A model generated the notes under the pieces. That model worked only from the letters and a program-made list of their open reading frames with translations. It was not told the origin of the DNA and searched no databases. From Clostridium tertium (lineage in GTDB: Bacteria; Bacillota; Clostridia; Clostridiales; Clostridiaceae), in the NCBI RefSeq assembly GCF_017873245.1, contig NZ_JAGGJY010000001.1, positions 586,362 through 650,361 on the forward strand: 64,000 nt of DNA, written 5' to 3'. Below are positions 1-8,727 of the stretch, in pieces; the stretch's first letter is position 1, and each line of letters opens with the position of its first letter. The position numbers and the translations under genes were made by a program.

Positions 1-1
1 A

Positions 2-130
2 GAAGTAATCAATGATAAAAACCATCCTGACTATGAAAATGTAGCCTTATGGGCAAGTAAACAAAATTATAAAGAAGTTTTTGATATTGAAAGTGTTAAT
101 ATCCTTATGAAAGAAATAAATAATATTTAA
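2..130 (+). CDS. C-terminal end of a plasmid pRiA4b ORF-3-like protein (partial)
   Basis: Only the last 42 codons are in the window; the gene enters from the left edge. The visible residues contain the pattern NDKNHPDYENVALW followed by a Phe-Asp-Ile-Glu-x-Val-Asn segment. This resembles the end of the PRiA4_ORF3 family, where a Pro-Glu-Tyr...Trp stretch precedes a Phe-Asp-(Leu/Ile)-x-x-(Ile/Val)-Asn motif. The family is common in bacteria and its biochemical role is unknown. It is followed by a tetranucleotide tract and a hairpin terminator, so it ends its transcription unit. The family call is from memory of the pattern over a short fragment and is moderate. Confidence 0.55.
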   Translation, partial: EVINDKNHPDYENVALWASKQNYKEVFDIESVNILMKEINNI

Positions 131-150
131 ATTAAATCTAATTTTATATT

Positions 151-180
151 AATTAATTAATTAATTAATTAATTAATTAA
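151..180 (+). repeat. AATT tetranucleotide tract
   Basis: About seven and a half uninterrupted copies of AATT lie between the stop codon of the partial gene and its terminator. The tract is self-complementary and could expand or contract by slippage. It is outside any coding region, so a functional effect is not implied. Confidence 0.85.
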
Positions 181-183
181 ATG

Positions 184-212
184 CACTAAGTTTACTTCTT
201 AGTGTATTTTTA
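184..212 (+). terminator. Rho-independent terminator after the partial gene
   Basis: A perfect 7-bp stem (184-190 with 198-204, CACTAAG/CTTAGTG) with a 7-base loop is followed by a T-rich run. It separates the partial gene from uvsE. Confidence 0.8.
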
Positions 213-271
213 TATATTAAAAATTTATATCAGGGAATACTAATGTTAAATAATTTAAAAGGAGAATATTT

Positions 272-1246
272 ATGATAGTAAGACTCGGATATGTTGCTAT
301 TTCAAATGTATTAGGAAAAAAGATAACAAGCTCTAGCACTGTTACTTTTACGAATTATAATAAAATTTCATCAGAAGAAAAAAGGTTAGAAAAACTAAAA
401 ACAGTGGCTTTATCAAATTTAAATGCATTACAAGAATTATTAAAATATAATATAAAAAATAATATACATTTTTATAGAATAACATCAGCTTTAATACCTT
501 TAGTAACTCATCCTGAAGTTGGATATTGGGGGCATAGAGAAATATTAAAAAAGGATTTTGAATATGTTGGAAAGCTTATAAGAGAGTCTAATATGAGAGT
601 TGATACTCACCCAGATGAGTTTAATGTTATAAATAGCAATAATCCTAAAGTTGTTGAAAATACATTAATAAATTTAATGAGACAAGTTGAATGGTTTGAG
701 GATATGAATTATAAGCAAGGAAAAATGGTTATTCATGTAGGTGGAGCAACAGGAGGTAAAGAAGCTGCAATAGAGAGATTTATTAAAAACTTTAATAAAT
801 TCCCCATAAATCTAAAAACGAAATTAATTATAGAAAATGATGATAAAACATATACGGCTACAGAAACTCTAAATTTATGTAAAATACTAAATATACCTAT
901 GGTTTTAGATATTCATCACCATAATTGTAATAATGAAGGCGATGATATAGTGAATATTTTAGGTGATATACTAAATACTTGGAATAATGAAGATTTACCA
1001 CCTAAGATGCATTTTTCATCTCCTAGAGATACAACTTTAACTGATAAAGTTGATAAGAAACATTCAGATTTTATAAATCCATATAAATTTGTAGAATTTC
1101 TAGAAATTTTAAAAATTTTTAATATTGATGTAGATATAATGTTAGAATGTAAAGAAAAAGATGTTGCTTTATTTAAACTAGTTAATGATATAAGAGAAAT
1201 TAAGCCAGAATACAAATGGATTGATGAAACTACTTTAAATATATAG
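272..1246 (+). CDS. uvsE: UV DNA damage endonuclease UvsE/UVDE
   Basis: 324 residues, the normal length of the bacterial UVDE family. These are metal-dependent TIM-barrel nucleases that nick DNA 5' of cyclobutane dimers, 6-4 photoproducts and other distorting lesions, an alternative to UvrABC. The N-terminus MIVRLGYVAISN, the FYRITSALIPLVTHPE block (about residues 68-84), the DTHPDEF motif (about 112-118), the IENDDKT segment (about 188-194) and the DIHHHNC motif (about 211-217) supply the conserved acid and histidine ligands of this fold. The start is supported by AAAGGAG about 8 bases upstream. It appears to be a single-gene unit; no LexA box is visible upstream. Confidence 0.93.
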   Translation: MIVRLGYVAISNVLGKKITSSSTVTFTNYNKISSEEKRLEKLKTVALSNLNALQELLKYNIKNNIHFYRITSALIPLVTHPEVGYWGHREILKKDFEYVGKLIRESNMRVDTHPDEFNVINSNNPKVVENTLINLMRQVEWFEDMNYKQGKMVIHVGGATGGKEAAIERFIKNFNKFPINLKTKLIIENDDKTYTATETLNLCKILNIPMVLDIHHHNCNNEGDDIVNILGDILNTWNNEDLPPKMHFSSPRDTTLTDKVDKKHSDFINPYKFVEFLEILKIFNIDVDIMLECKEKDVALFKLVNDIREIKPEYKWIDETTLNI

Positions 1247-1369
1247 GTATATAAAGCTTCAATATAAAAAACTTATATCGTAAATCACATATTTAATATA
1301 TGGGAGTGGGTATATTTTAATATCTTTAATTTTTTTACAATATTATTAATACACTTTATATGCAGAGTT

Positions 1370-1423
1370 ATGCAACATGATATGGAAGATAAAAAGCTAA
1401 ATAAATTTTTAGAATTAAAATAA
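1370..1423 (+). other. Very short reading frame in the gap after uvsE
   Basis: The gap from 1247 to 1786 is AT-rich. It holds one 17-codon frame whose stop overlaps the 5' arm of a terminator hairpin. There is no ribosome binding site, and the frame extends upstream without a stop for only a few codons. It is probably the tail of a decayed gene rather than a gene. Nothing else is recognisable in the gap apart from the hairpin. Confidence 0.25.
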
Positions 1424-1466
1424 CTATGTAAAAATAATTACTTCATTATTTTTATATAGTTATTTT
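1421..1466 (+). terminator. Long AT-rich hairpin terminator
   Basis: Positions 1421-1439 pair almost perfectly with 1444-1462 around a short loop, and the right arm is T-rich. It lies 175 bases after uvsE. It may terminate uvsE or a lost gene, and is nearly symmetric, so it could act in both directions. Confidence 0.6.
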
Positions 1467-1786
1467 AATATTTACATAGAAAAATAATGTGATTTTTTTA
1501 CTAATGCAGAATTATAAATTTAAGTTTTACAATCTTTGTAAAAATATATAAATAAAATATATTTTATAGTACAGTTTAATCTTTATCATACGAATATTTA
1601 TATAAGAGAAAATCAAAAATATCTGAAACATATAGAATAATAGTATTAAAATATATACATTTTTAGAATAATAATATTTTTCTTTGATTTTATTTAGAGT
1701 GTTATTTGGGTTAGTATAGGTTACTATTAAATATTCATTTTAAATGAAACTATAAATCGAGTATTTACATAAAAGGAGGCCTATTT

Positions 1787-3553
1787 ATGAAAAAGGTTAA
1801 GCACAAATTGATTATTGTTACAATGGTTATATCTCTAGTAACTGCTATTATCATAACTATTACTATGACTTTTAAAAGTATTCAAACTAATAATAAATTA
1901 TTAGATAATCAAATTGAAAATTTAAATGATGATTATGATTCTAGAATTAAGGAGCAAGTAGAAATTGCTATTTCCATGATAGATACAATTAACGAAAAAA
2001 CTAAAACTGGAGAACTGACAGATGATGAAGCTAAAAAGCAAAGTGCAGATTTGTTAAGGAATTTAAAGTTTGGGAAAGAGGGATACTTCTGGGCAGATAC
2101 TATTGAAGGAGTAAATGTTGTATATTTAGGAAATGATACTGAAGGGAAAAATAGACTTAATGATAAAGATTCTAACGGAAACTATATGATAAAAGACATA
2201 ATTGAAAATGGTAAAAAAGATGAAGGAGGATATACTGAATATTGGTTCCCTAAAGCTGGTGAAACAGAATCATCTCCTAAAAGAAGCTATAGTAAGCTGT
2301 ATAAGCCATTTAATTGGGTAATAGGAACTGGAAATTACATAGATGATATAACTGAAGTAATAGATATTAGAGAAGAAATAGTAAAGCAAGACTTAGTAAA
2401 TGGAATAGTTATTAACATATTTTTACTTATAGGATCATTAATAATAGCTATAATCTTAGCTTTCATTTTAAGCAATCAAATAACAAATCCACTTATTAGA
2501 ATAAAGGATTTTGCACTTAGATTATCTTCTTATGACTTTAGTCATTCAATTAATGTTAAAAGTAAAGATGAATTTGGAGAGACTGCAAATGCATTAAATA
2601 AAGCACAGGAAAATGTAAGTAACTTAGTAAAGTTGATCATTGAAGATTCTGAAAATATAGGAGCTTCCTCAGAAGAACTTTCAGCAACAGTAGAAGAACT
2701 GTTTTCTAAAGTTGTTATAATTGATGAAGCTGTTGATACTATTGTTTCAGGAATACAGGAATCTGGAGCTGTAACAGAAGAAATAAGCGCATCAATTGAA
2801 GAAGTTGATGCAAGTATAAATATATTATCTTCTAAATCTATGGATGGAAGTAATATATCAAATGCTGCAAAGAAAAGAGCTATAGAAGTAAAAGAGAGCA
2901 GTAAAAAAGCTATATATGAAACAAGACAAGTATATACCCAAAAGAAAGAAAAAATGGAAAAGGCAATTGAAGATGGTAGGGTTGTTGAAAGTATAAAAGT
3001 TATGGCAGATACTATAGGAAGTATAGCTGAACAAACTAATTTACTTGCATTAAATGCAGCTATTGAAGCAGCAAGAGCAGGAGAACAAGGAAAAGGGTTT
3101 GCAGTTGTTGCAGATGAGGTAAGAAAATTAGCAGAACAGTCAGCTGATGCTGTAAAAAGTATTCAAGAAACAATTTTAAAAGTACAGTATGCATTTAAAA
3201 GTAGTATTGAAGCTGGCAATGATATACTAGAATTTGTTAACACTAATGTAAATTTACAGTTAGATGCTTATGGTGAAACAGGTAAGAAGTATCATGATGA
3301 CTCAGAATTTGTAAGCCAGATGTCTAATGAAATTGCTGCTATGTCTGAAGAGATAACAGCAACAGTCGGACAAGTTAGTGATGCTGTACAAAATATGGCA
3401 GCATCCTCACAAGAATCTAGCGAAAAGGCAGAAGATATTAGAAAAAGTATGAAAGAAACTACAAAAGCAATTGAACAAGTTTCACAAACAGCTCAAAATC
3501 AAGCAGAGCTTGCTCAAAAATTAAATGAAGTGGTTAAAAAGTTTAATATATAA
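1787..3553 (+). CDS. Methyl-accepting chemotaxis protein with single Cache sensor
   Basis: 588 residues. A membrane segment at about 8-28 is followed by an extracytoplasmic single-Cache domain (about 35-190; the blocks GYFWAD, GYTEYWF and [13 protein letters not shown] are typical of sCache_2, which binds small organic acids in characterised members). Then come a second membrane segment (about 205-228), a HAMP domain and a long coiled-coil MCP signalling domain. The hairpin tip [19 protein letters not shown] is at about 412-430. It would signal through CheA/CheW to flagellar motors. Start supported by AAAAGGAGG 8 bases upstream. No neighbouring chemotaxis genes; its ligand cannot be read from sequence. 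A stem-loop terminator follows. Confidence 0.93.
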   Translation: MKKVKHKLIIVTMVISLVTAIIITITMTFKSIQTNNKLLDNQIENLNDDYDSRIKEQVEIAISMIDTINEKTKTGELTDDEAKKQSADLLRNLKFGKEGYFWADTIEGVNVVYLGNDTEGKNRLNDKDSNGNYMIKDIIENGKKDEGGYTEYWFPKAGETESSPKRSYSKLYKPFNWVIGTGNYIDDITEVIDIREEIVKQDLVNGIVINIFLLIGSLIIAIILAFILSNQITNPLIRIKDFALRLSSYDFSHSINVKSKDEFGETANALNKAQENVSNLVKLIIEDSENIGASSEELSATVEELFSKVVIIDEAVDTIVSGIQESGAVTEEISASIEEVDASINILSSKSMDGSNISNAAKKRAIEVKESSKKAIYETRQVYTQKKEKMEKAIEDGRVVESIKVMADTIGSIAEQTNLLALNAAIEAARAGEQGKGFAVVADEVRKLAEQSADAVKSIQETILKVQYAFKSSIEAGNDILEFVNTNVNLQLDAYGETGKKYHDDSEFVSQMSNEIAAMSEEITATVGQVSDAVQNMAASSQESSEKAEDIRKSMKETTKAIEQVSQTAQNQAELAQKLNEVVKKFNI

Positions 3554-3640
3554 ATAATTAGTTTTATAATTATTTTAAGTTTAATAAAATCATTATAAAA
3601 TAAAAAATTAAATATAATATATTTTAAGTTAATAAAAAAT

Positions 3641-3676
3641 AATCCAGTAAAATAATAAAATTTTACTGGATTTTTA
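3641..3676 (+). terminator. Rho-independent terminator after the chemoreceptor gene
   Basis: A perfect 12-bp stem (3641-3652 with 3661-3672, core ATCCAGTAAAA) with an 8-base loop, followed by a T run. Confidence 0.9.
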
Positions 3677-3793
3677 ATATATTTAAATAGTAAACGATAT
3701 TATAATTTAACATAACTTGTATTATTTTCTAACTAGAGTTAAAATACCTATGGACAAACATATGAATAAAGTATGAAGAAGGGAATGAATATA

Positions 3794-5431
3794 ATGCTTA
3801 AAAGTTATATTAAGGACATTAAGAATGAATTCAAAGGATATGATTTGTTAAATTTTAAACAAGATTTAATGGCAGGTATAACAGTTACAGCTGTAGCATT
3901 GCCATTAGCATTGGCTTTTGGGGTAAGCTCTGGAGCAACAGCAGCAGCAGGTTTGATAACTGCTATATTAGCAGGGGTAGTAATTGGTGCTTTATCTGGA
4001 GGATCATTTCAGATATCAGGCCCAACAGGAGCTATGAGTGCAATTTTAGTTGCTTTGTTTCAAAAGTATGGATTAGAAGGGGTATGGATAGCTGGAGCAT
4101 TAGCTGGATTAATTCTGATTTTAGCAGGAATATTGAAATTAGGAAAAGTAGTATCATATATACCAACACCAGTAGTTACTGGATTTACATCAGGTATTGC
4201 ATTAATAATAGCAATAGGACAATTAGATAATTTTTTTGGTGTATCAACTAAATCATCTGAATCAGCAGCTATAAAGGTATTAAATTTCTTTAGTACACCA
4301 TTAAACCCAAATTGGTATGCTCTTTCAATAGGAATATTAGTTGTTGTTATCATGCTTATATGGCCAAAAAAACTTAATAATATAATACCATCATCTTTAA
4401 TTGGATTAATAATAGCCTTATCAATAAATATGATATTTAAATTACCAGTAGATATAATTGGAGATATACCGCAAAAATTGATTTTAGATGATAGACTTAG
4501 CATCAGTTCATTTAATCTTGACATTTTAAAAAGTGTATTAGTACCAGCAATTAGTATAGCTGCATTAGCTATGATTGAAAGTTTATTATGTGGTGAAGTT
4601 GGAAAGAAAATGAAAGGAGATACTTTTGATGCAAATAGGGAACTAATTGCACAAGGAATTGGTAATTTTATAATTCCTTTCTTTGGAGGTGTTCCAGCAA
4701 CAGCAGCTATTGCAAGAACGAGTGTTGCTATTAAATCAGGTGCTAGAACTAGATTGGTAAGTATGTTCCATGCCGTATTTTTAATGTTATCTATGTTCTT
4801 ATTAGCTCCTATTATGTCTAATATTCCACTAGCAGCTCTTGCAGGTGTATTAATGGTAACTGCTTGGAGAATGAATGAATGGGAAAACATAAAGTATATA
4901 TTTTCTAAAAGATTCAAAGGTGCTATATTAAAATTCTTGATAACCATGTTTGCAACAGTAGCACTAGATTTAACTCAAGCTATATTAATAGGAGTAATTT
5001 TTTCTAGCCTTCTATTTATTGTTAAGATATCAAATATGGATATATCAATAAGTGAAGTAGATGAAAAAAGATTAGATAGAGCGGTTCTTAAAGGTAATAA
5101 TTTAAATAATATAAAAGTTGTTTATTTTACAGGTCCCTTATTTTTTGCAACAGCTGAAAAATTCAAAAATGAAGTTTTATCAATTAAAGATGCAAAAGTT
5201 ATAATACTATCAATGAGAGGAGTTCCTTTAATTGATACATCAGCATTACAAGCATTATCAGAGATGATTGAGGAAGTTGAAAATAGAAACTGTAAGATAA
5301 TGTTATGTGGGTTGCAACAACCAGTTAAGGAATTAATTGATAAATCTGGATTTGCAGAAAAATTAGGAAGTAATATGATTTTCTGGAGCGCAGATCAAGC
5401 TATTAAAACTGCTGAAACATTAATAGCATAA
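3794..5431 (+). CDS. SulP family inorganic anion transporter with STAS domain
   Basis: 545 residues from the chosen start. The N-terminal 400 residues form a polytopic membrane domain of the SulP/SLC26 type, with the hallmark segments GITVTAVALPLALAFG and GGSFQISGPTGAMSA and the GVPATAAIARTSVAIKSG stretch. A cytoplasmic STAS domain occupies roughly the last 110 residues (LIDTSALQALSEM carries the typical serine site region). Members carry sulfate, bicarbonate or C4-dicarboxylates, so the substrate is open. I place the start at 3794 because AGAAGGGA lies 9 bases upstream; an in-frame ATG at 3773 has no ribosome binding site. Monocistronic, with terminator downstream. Confidence 0.9.
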   Translation: MLKSYIKDIKNEFKGYDLLNFKQDLMAGITVTAVALPLALAFGVSSGATAAAGLITAILAGVVIGALSGGSFQISGPTGAMSAILVALFQKYGLEGVWIAGALAGLILILAGILKLGKVVSYIPTPVVTGFTSGIALIIAIGQLDNFFGVSTKSSESAAIKVLNFFSTPLNPNWYALSIGILVVVIMLIWPKKLNNIIPSSLIGLIIALSINMIFKLPVDIIGDIPQKLILDDRLSISSFNLDILKSVLVPAISIAALAMIESLLCGEVGKKMKGDTFDANRELIAQGIGNFIIPFFGGVPATAAIARTSVAIKSGARTRLVSMFHAVFLMLSMFLLAPIMSNIPLAALAGVLMVTAWRMNEWENIKYIFSKRFKGAILKFLITMFATVALDLTQAILIGVIFSSLLFIVKISNMDISISEVDEKRLDRAVLKGNNLNNIKVVYFTGPLFFATAEKFKNEVLSIKDAKVIILSMRGVPLIDTSALQALSEMIEEVENRNCKIMLCGLQQPVKELIDKSGFAEKLGSNMIFWSADQAIKTAETLIA

Positions 5432-5470
5432 TTAAAACTAGATAGTATGAAATAAGTAAAAAGTAAGTAA

Positions 5471-5515
5471 AATGGACTAACTGAAAAATAACTAGGTTAG
5501 TCCATTATTTTTTTA
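5471..5515 (+). terminator. Rho-independent terminator after the SulP gene
   Basis: An 11-bp perfect stem (5471-5481 with 5496-5506, AATGGACTAAC and its complement) is followed by seven or more T residues. Confidence 0.9.
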
Positions 5516-5720
5516 TAATATATACTAAAAATATATTATGTATAATATTTACATATTATAAAAAGTGTGTAAAATATAAGTAAGGGCGATTAGTTATTTT
5601 ATTTAAATTTGGAGGTGGTTTTATATAGTATCTTAGAAATTATATCTAAAGAATAAATATTATATAGTGATAGACAGAAGATAAATAATTTTTTAGGTAT
5701 ATATAAGGGGAAGGGATAAT

Positions 5721-7268
5721 ATGTATAAAAATTTCAAAAAAATCTTATCACTGTTTATTGTTACACTAATAATAATGACTATTACGCCAAGTTCAAAATT
5801 TAAAGCTGACACCAACATAGCTGGTAATGGAAGATTACTTGTTGGTTATTGGCATAATTTTGATAATGGAGCTGGAATTGTTAAAATAAGAGACGTAGAT
5901 CCAGCTTGGGATGTAATAAATGTTTCATTTGGAGAGACCTATACTGATAGAGCAGTTGTAGAGTTACATCCAGTTTATGATGAAAAGGAATTCATAGCTG
6001 ATATCGATTATGTACAAAGTAAAGGTAAGAAAGTAGTCTTATCATTAGGCGGTGCAGAAGGTACAATTCAAGTTCCAACAGATGCAGCAAGGGAAAAGTT
6101 TATGACATCACTTACAGGGTTAATAGACAAGTATGGATTTGATGGAATAGACATTGATCTTGAAGGTGGAAGTGGAATGATACTTCAACCTGGAGATACA
6201 GACCTTAAAAATCCTACTACACCTCAAATAGTTAATTTTATTAAGATTATTAAGGACTTAGTAAAAAAATACGGAGACAATTTCATTATAAGTATGGCTC
6301 CAGAATTATCATATGTTCAAGGTGGTAATACTGGTTATGCAACTAACTGGGGAGCATATCTTCCACTTATAGATGCAGTAAGAAATGAACTTGATTATTT
6401 ACAAGTTCAACATTATAACTGTGGAGGAAATATGGCTCTTGATGGAATTACCTATAATCAAGGAACATCAGATTTTCAAGTTGCTATGGTAGAAATGCTA
6501 TTACAAGGATTCCAAACAAGAGCATCAAAAAATAGCTTCTTTGCTCCATTAAAGCAAGAGCAAGTAGTAATTGGTGTTCCAGCTTCACAAAAAGGAACAT
6601 TAAATCCAAATTCAGGCTATATCCCACCAACAGAAATGCTTAAAGCTTTAAATTATTTAATAAAAGGACAATCCTATGGTGGTTCTTATAAAATGATAGG
6701 AGAGAAATATCCAAATCTTAGAGGTATAATGGCTTGGTCAATAAATTGGGATAACGTAAACAATAAAGAATTTGTTAAGAGTTATAGACCATTTTTTGAT
6801 TCATTATCTGAAGTAGTTCCAGAAAAACCATCACTAAAAGCGGCATCAGTTAAAGCATCAGCAGTTGCTAATAAAAGCTACTCATTAACTATTGATGTTC
6901 CAGCTTATAATACTGCAACATCATATGAGTTATTTGAAAATGGCAAATCTATAGCAACAGGCTCATTAACATCAGGATTAACATCTGCTCAAACAATTAA
7001 AAAGGATTTTACAAATAAGGCTTATGGAACCTATACTTATTCAGTAGCAGTTAAAGATGCAACTGGTGCAGCTGTAACTTCAGCAAACTGTGTAGTAGAA
7101 GTTAAAGAAGTTGAAGTACCATCAGTACAAGAGTGGCAATCAGGAGTTAGCTACAAATTAGGAGATAGGGTAACTTATCAAGGAAAAACTTATGAGTGTA
7201 TATATGCTCACACATCACATATGGGATGGTTACCAGGAACAGTTCCTACTTTATGGAAACAGTTGTAA
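5721..7268 (+). CDS. Secreted GH18 chitinase with C-terminal chitin-binding module
   Basis: 515 residues. A signal peptide covers about the first 30 residues (KKILSLFIVTLIIM core, cleavage probably near KADT). The GH18 barrel runs from about 38 to 360, with the SLGG motif at 108-111 and the catalytic signature DGIDIDLE at 141-148, where Glu148 is the acid. A fibronectin-like or beta-sandwich linker domain follows (about 370-465). A short CBM5/12 module (about 470-515) has the aromatic pattern W-x-x-G-x-x-Y-x-x-G-D-x-V and a terminal LWKQL. It would hydrolyse chitin outside the cell, releasing chito-oligosaccharides. AGGGGAAGGG precedes the start. The gene stands alone between two terminators; no uptake genes are next to it. 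Confidence 0.95.
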   Translation: MYKNFKKILSLFIVTLIIMTITPSSKFKADTNIAGNGRLLVGYWHNFDNGAGIVKIRDVDPAWDVINVSFGETYTDRAVVELHPVYDEKEFIADIDYVQSKGKKVVLSLGGAEGTIQVPTDAAREKFMTSLTGLIDKYGFDGIDIDLEGGSGMILQPGDTDLKNPTTPQIVNFIKIIKDLVKKYGDNFIISMAPELSYVQGGNTGYATNWGAYLPLIDAVRNELDYLQVQHYNCGGNMALDGITYNQGTSDFQVAMVEMLLQGFQTRASKNSFFAPLKQEQVVIGVPASQKGTLNPNSGYIPPTEMLKALNYLIKGQSYGGSYKMIGEKYPNLRGIMAWSINWDNVNNKEFVKSYRPFFDSLSEVVPEKPSLKAASVKASAVANKSYSLTIDVPAYNTATSYELFENGKSIATGSLTSGLTSAQTIKKDFTNKAYGTYTYSVAVKDATGAAVTSANCVVEVKEVEVPSVQEWQSGVSYKLGDRVTYQGKTYECIYAHTSHMGWLPGTVPTLWKQL

Positions 7269-7305
7269 TATAATTAGAATAACAAAAAATTAATATATAA
7301 ATTTA

Positions 7306-7352
7306 AAAAGAAGTAGTTAATTGGAAATTTTCAATTAACTACTTCTTTTTTA
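7306..7352 (+). terminator. Rho-independent terminator after the chitinase gene
   Basis: A 14-bp perfect stem (7310-7323 with 7332-7345) with an 8-base loop is followed by a T run. Confidence 0.92.
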
Positions 7353-7422
7353 TCTTATGAAATTATATTAAGTTTAATTTAGGGATAACTTTTATAATTC
7401 TCTTCCTTCATTTTTTATAAAT

Positions 7423-7548
7423 ATGATTTATTTTATATTAAGTGAAGAATTAACAGATATAAATCAGTTTATTAATAAGCATAATGATTCTACTTTAGCT
7501 TTAGTAATAATAGATATAAAAAGAACCTTTTATAATAAAAATTATTAA
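7423..7548 (+). other. 41-codon frame in the gap upstream of the antiterminator gene
   Basis: The gap 7353-7606 contains this open frame with an ATG but no convincing ribosome binding site. Its middle reads STLALVIIDI, which vaguely resembles the start of a GGDEF domain, but nothing of the catalytic motif follows. I regard it as a gene remnant or chance frame. No other signal was found in this gap before the RAT element. Confidence 0.2.
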
Positions 7549-7606
7549 AGAAAATGATTGCAAAGATCATAATGTTATGTTATTATAATTTCAGTAATAT
7601 AAATTA

Positions 7607-7638
7607 GGATGGTAATTGTTTAGTACGAGCTAGACCTA
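7607..7638 (+). promoter_or_regulatory. RAT antiterminator RNA element 1
   Basis: The transcript segment begins GGATGGTAAT and ends GAGCTAGACCTA. This matches the ribonucleic antiterminator consensus bound by BglG/LicT proteins (GGAT-x-GT-x-A ... GGC-x-A-x-ACCT) in both arms and spacing. Its 3' arm (AGACC, 7632-7636) is also the 5' arm of the following terminator. The two structures are therefore mutually exclusive, as in the bgl/lic/sac systems. It places the antiterminator gene under its own control. Confidence 0.85.
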
Positions 7639-7697
7639 TTTATAAGTAATAAGGGTACTTTGTATCTTATTTTGCTTATGAATTGGTCTTTTTTTGT
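7632..7697 (+). terminator. Conditional terminator overlapping RAT 1
   Basis: AGACC at 7632-7636 pairs with GGTCT at 7685-7689. Inner segments also pair (ATAAG with CTTAT, AATAAG with CTTATT), giving a long interrupted hairpin followed by TTTTTT. Formation of the RAT hairpin would prevent it and let transcription enter the antiterminator gene. Confidence 0.85.
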
Positions 7698-7713
7698 TTT
7701 GGAGGATAGTAAT

Positions 7714-8559
7714 ATGAAAATACATCGAATACTTAATAATAATGTAATAATTACTTTGGATAAAGATGGGGAAGAGTGTGTTGTTTGTGGAAAAGGTCTC
7801 GCTTTTAAAAAGAAAGTTGGCGATGAAGTTGATAGTAAACATGTGAATAAAGTTTTTGTTTTAAAAGATCAGAGTATGAATGAAAAATTTAAACAGTTAC
7901 TATTAAATATACCACTAGATCATGTTAAAATTGCAGATGAAATAATAAAACTGGCAGAAACAAAGCTAGGAAAAAAATTGAACGATAGTTTAATAATATC
8001 CTTAAGTGATCATATATATACTTCTCTTTCTCGTTATTCAGAAGGAATTCCTATTAAAAATGCTATGCTTTGGGATATTAAGCGTTTTTATGAGGACGAA
8101 TTTGAAATTGGTATGAATGCGTTAGATATGATTGAAGAATTATTTAGTGTTAGATTACCTGATGACGAAGCGGGATTTATTGCATTACATATTGTTAATG
8201 CAGAAATGGATGAAAGTAATATGGAGCAAATACTTGATATAACTCGCATTATGCAAGAAATATCGAATATTGTTAAATACTATTTTAGAGTTGAATTTGA
8301 TATTAATTCAGTGTATTACTATCGTTTTATCACACATCTTAAATTTTTTGCTCAAAGATTAGTCTTGGGCAAAACAATTGATGATAGAAGTAGTGATGGA
8401 TTATTAGATGTAGTCAAAGTAAAATATAATACTTCGTATAAATGTGTAGGAAAAATTAATGAATATTTAAAAAGTAAATATAACTATGAATTATCTCTTG
8501 AAGAACAGTTATACCTTACAATTCACATTGAACGGGTTATTTATAAAACAAAACTTTAA
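7714..8559 (+). CDS. licT: BglG/LicT family transcription antiterminator
   Basis: 281 residues. An N-terminal co-antiterminator RNA-binding domain (about 1-56, MKIHRILNNNVIITL) is followed by two PTS regulation domains, PRD1 (about 65-165) and PRD2 (about 170-278). Conserved histidines are seen in SLSDHIYTSL, FIALHIVNAE, FITHLKFF and LTIHIERV. In this family PTS phosphorylation of these histidines controls dimerisation and RNA binding. The start at 7714 follows GGAGG by 8 bases; upstream in-frame ATGs lie inside the terminator. It sits directly before the EIIBCA and GH1 genes, each side carrying a RAT element, so its target is this operon and its signal is a beta-glucoside. Confidence 0.93.
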   Translation: MKIHRILNNNVIITLDKDGEECVVCGKGLAFKKKVGDEVDSKHVNKVFVLKDQSMNEKFKQLLLNIPLDHVKIADEIIKLAETKLGKKLNDSLIISLSDHIYTSLSRYSEGIPIKNAMLWDIKRFYEDEFEIGMNALDMIEELFSVRLPDDEAGFIALHIVNAEMDESNMEQILDITRIMQEISNIVKYYFRVEFDINSVYYYRFITHLKFFAQRLVLGKTIDDRSSDGLLDVVKVKYNTSYKCVGKINEYLKSKYNYELSLEEQLYLTIHIERVIYKTKL

Positions 8560-8564
8560 TTTAG

Positions 8565-8590
8565 TTAAAATACCTATATAGGTATTTTAA
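8565..8590 (+). terminator. Palindromic terminator between licT and the PTS gene
   Basis: A perfect 26-base palindrome (TTAAAATACCTAT and its complement), beginning 6 bases after the licT stop and ending in T residues. It is symmetric and could work in both directions. It should reduce read-through from licT into the PTS gene, which suggests the PTS gene has its own promoter in 8590-8657. Confidence 0.65.
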
Positions 8591-8657
8591 TATTAGTATT
8601 ATTATGAAAGGATGTGATTAAAGGCAATATTAAATTATAAAATTTAATTTTAAGTTT

Positions 8658-8687
8658 GGATGGTAACATTAAGTTGGCTAAACCTTC
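8658..8687 (+). promoter_or_regulatory. RAT antiterminator RNA element 2
   Basis: The segment starts GGATGGTAAC and ends TTGGCTAAACCT, a close match to the LicT RAT consensus and a sibling of RAT 1. Unlike RAT 1, no U-tract hairpin overlaps its 3' arm. Instead ACCTTC at 8682-8687 is complementary (one G-U pair) to the GGAGGT Shine-Dalgarno sequence of the PTS gene at 8712-8717. Confidence 0.8.
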
Positions 8688-8727
8688 AGTTTTTAAATGA
8701 TAAGTTAAAATGGAGGTAAAGAAAAAA

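Noticed and set aside
151..180. AATT tract considered as a phase-variation switch
   Set aside because: It lies downstream of a stop codon and upstream of a terminator, outside any promoter or coding region, so slippage would have no obvious effect.
4060..4947. Long open frame on the minus strand inside the SulP gene
   Set aside because: It lies wholly within the conserved SulP coding region, is hydrophobic only as the mirror of membrane helices, and has no ribosome binding site. It is a shadow frame.
5610..5656. GGAGGTGG followed by a 15-codon frame upstream of the chitinase gene, considered as a leader peptide
   Set aside because: The frame starts with TTG or GTG inside the putative ribosome site itself, ends far from the chitinase start, and no attenuator hairpin follows.
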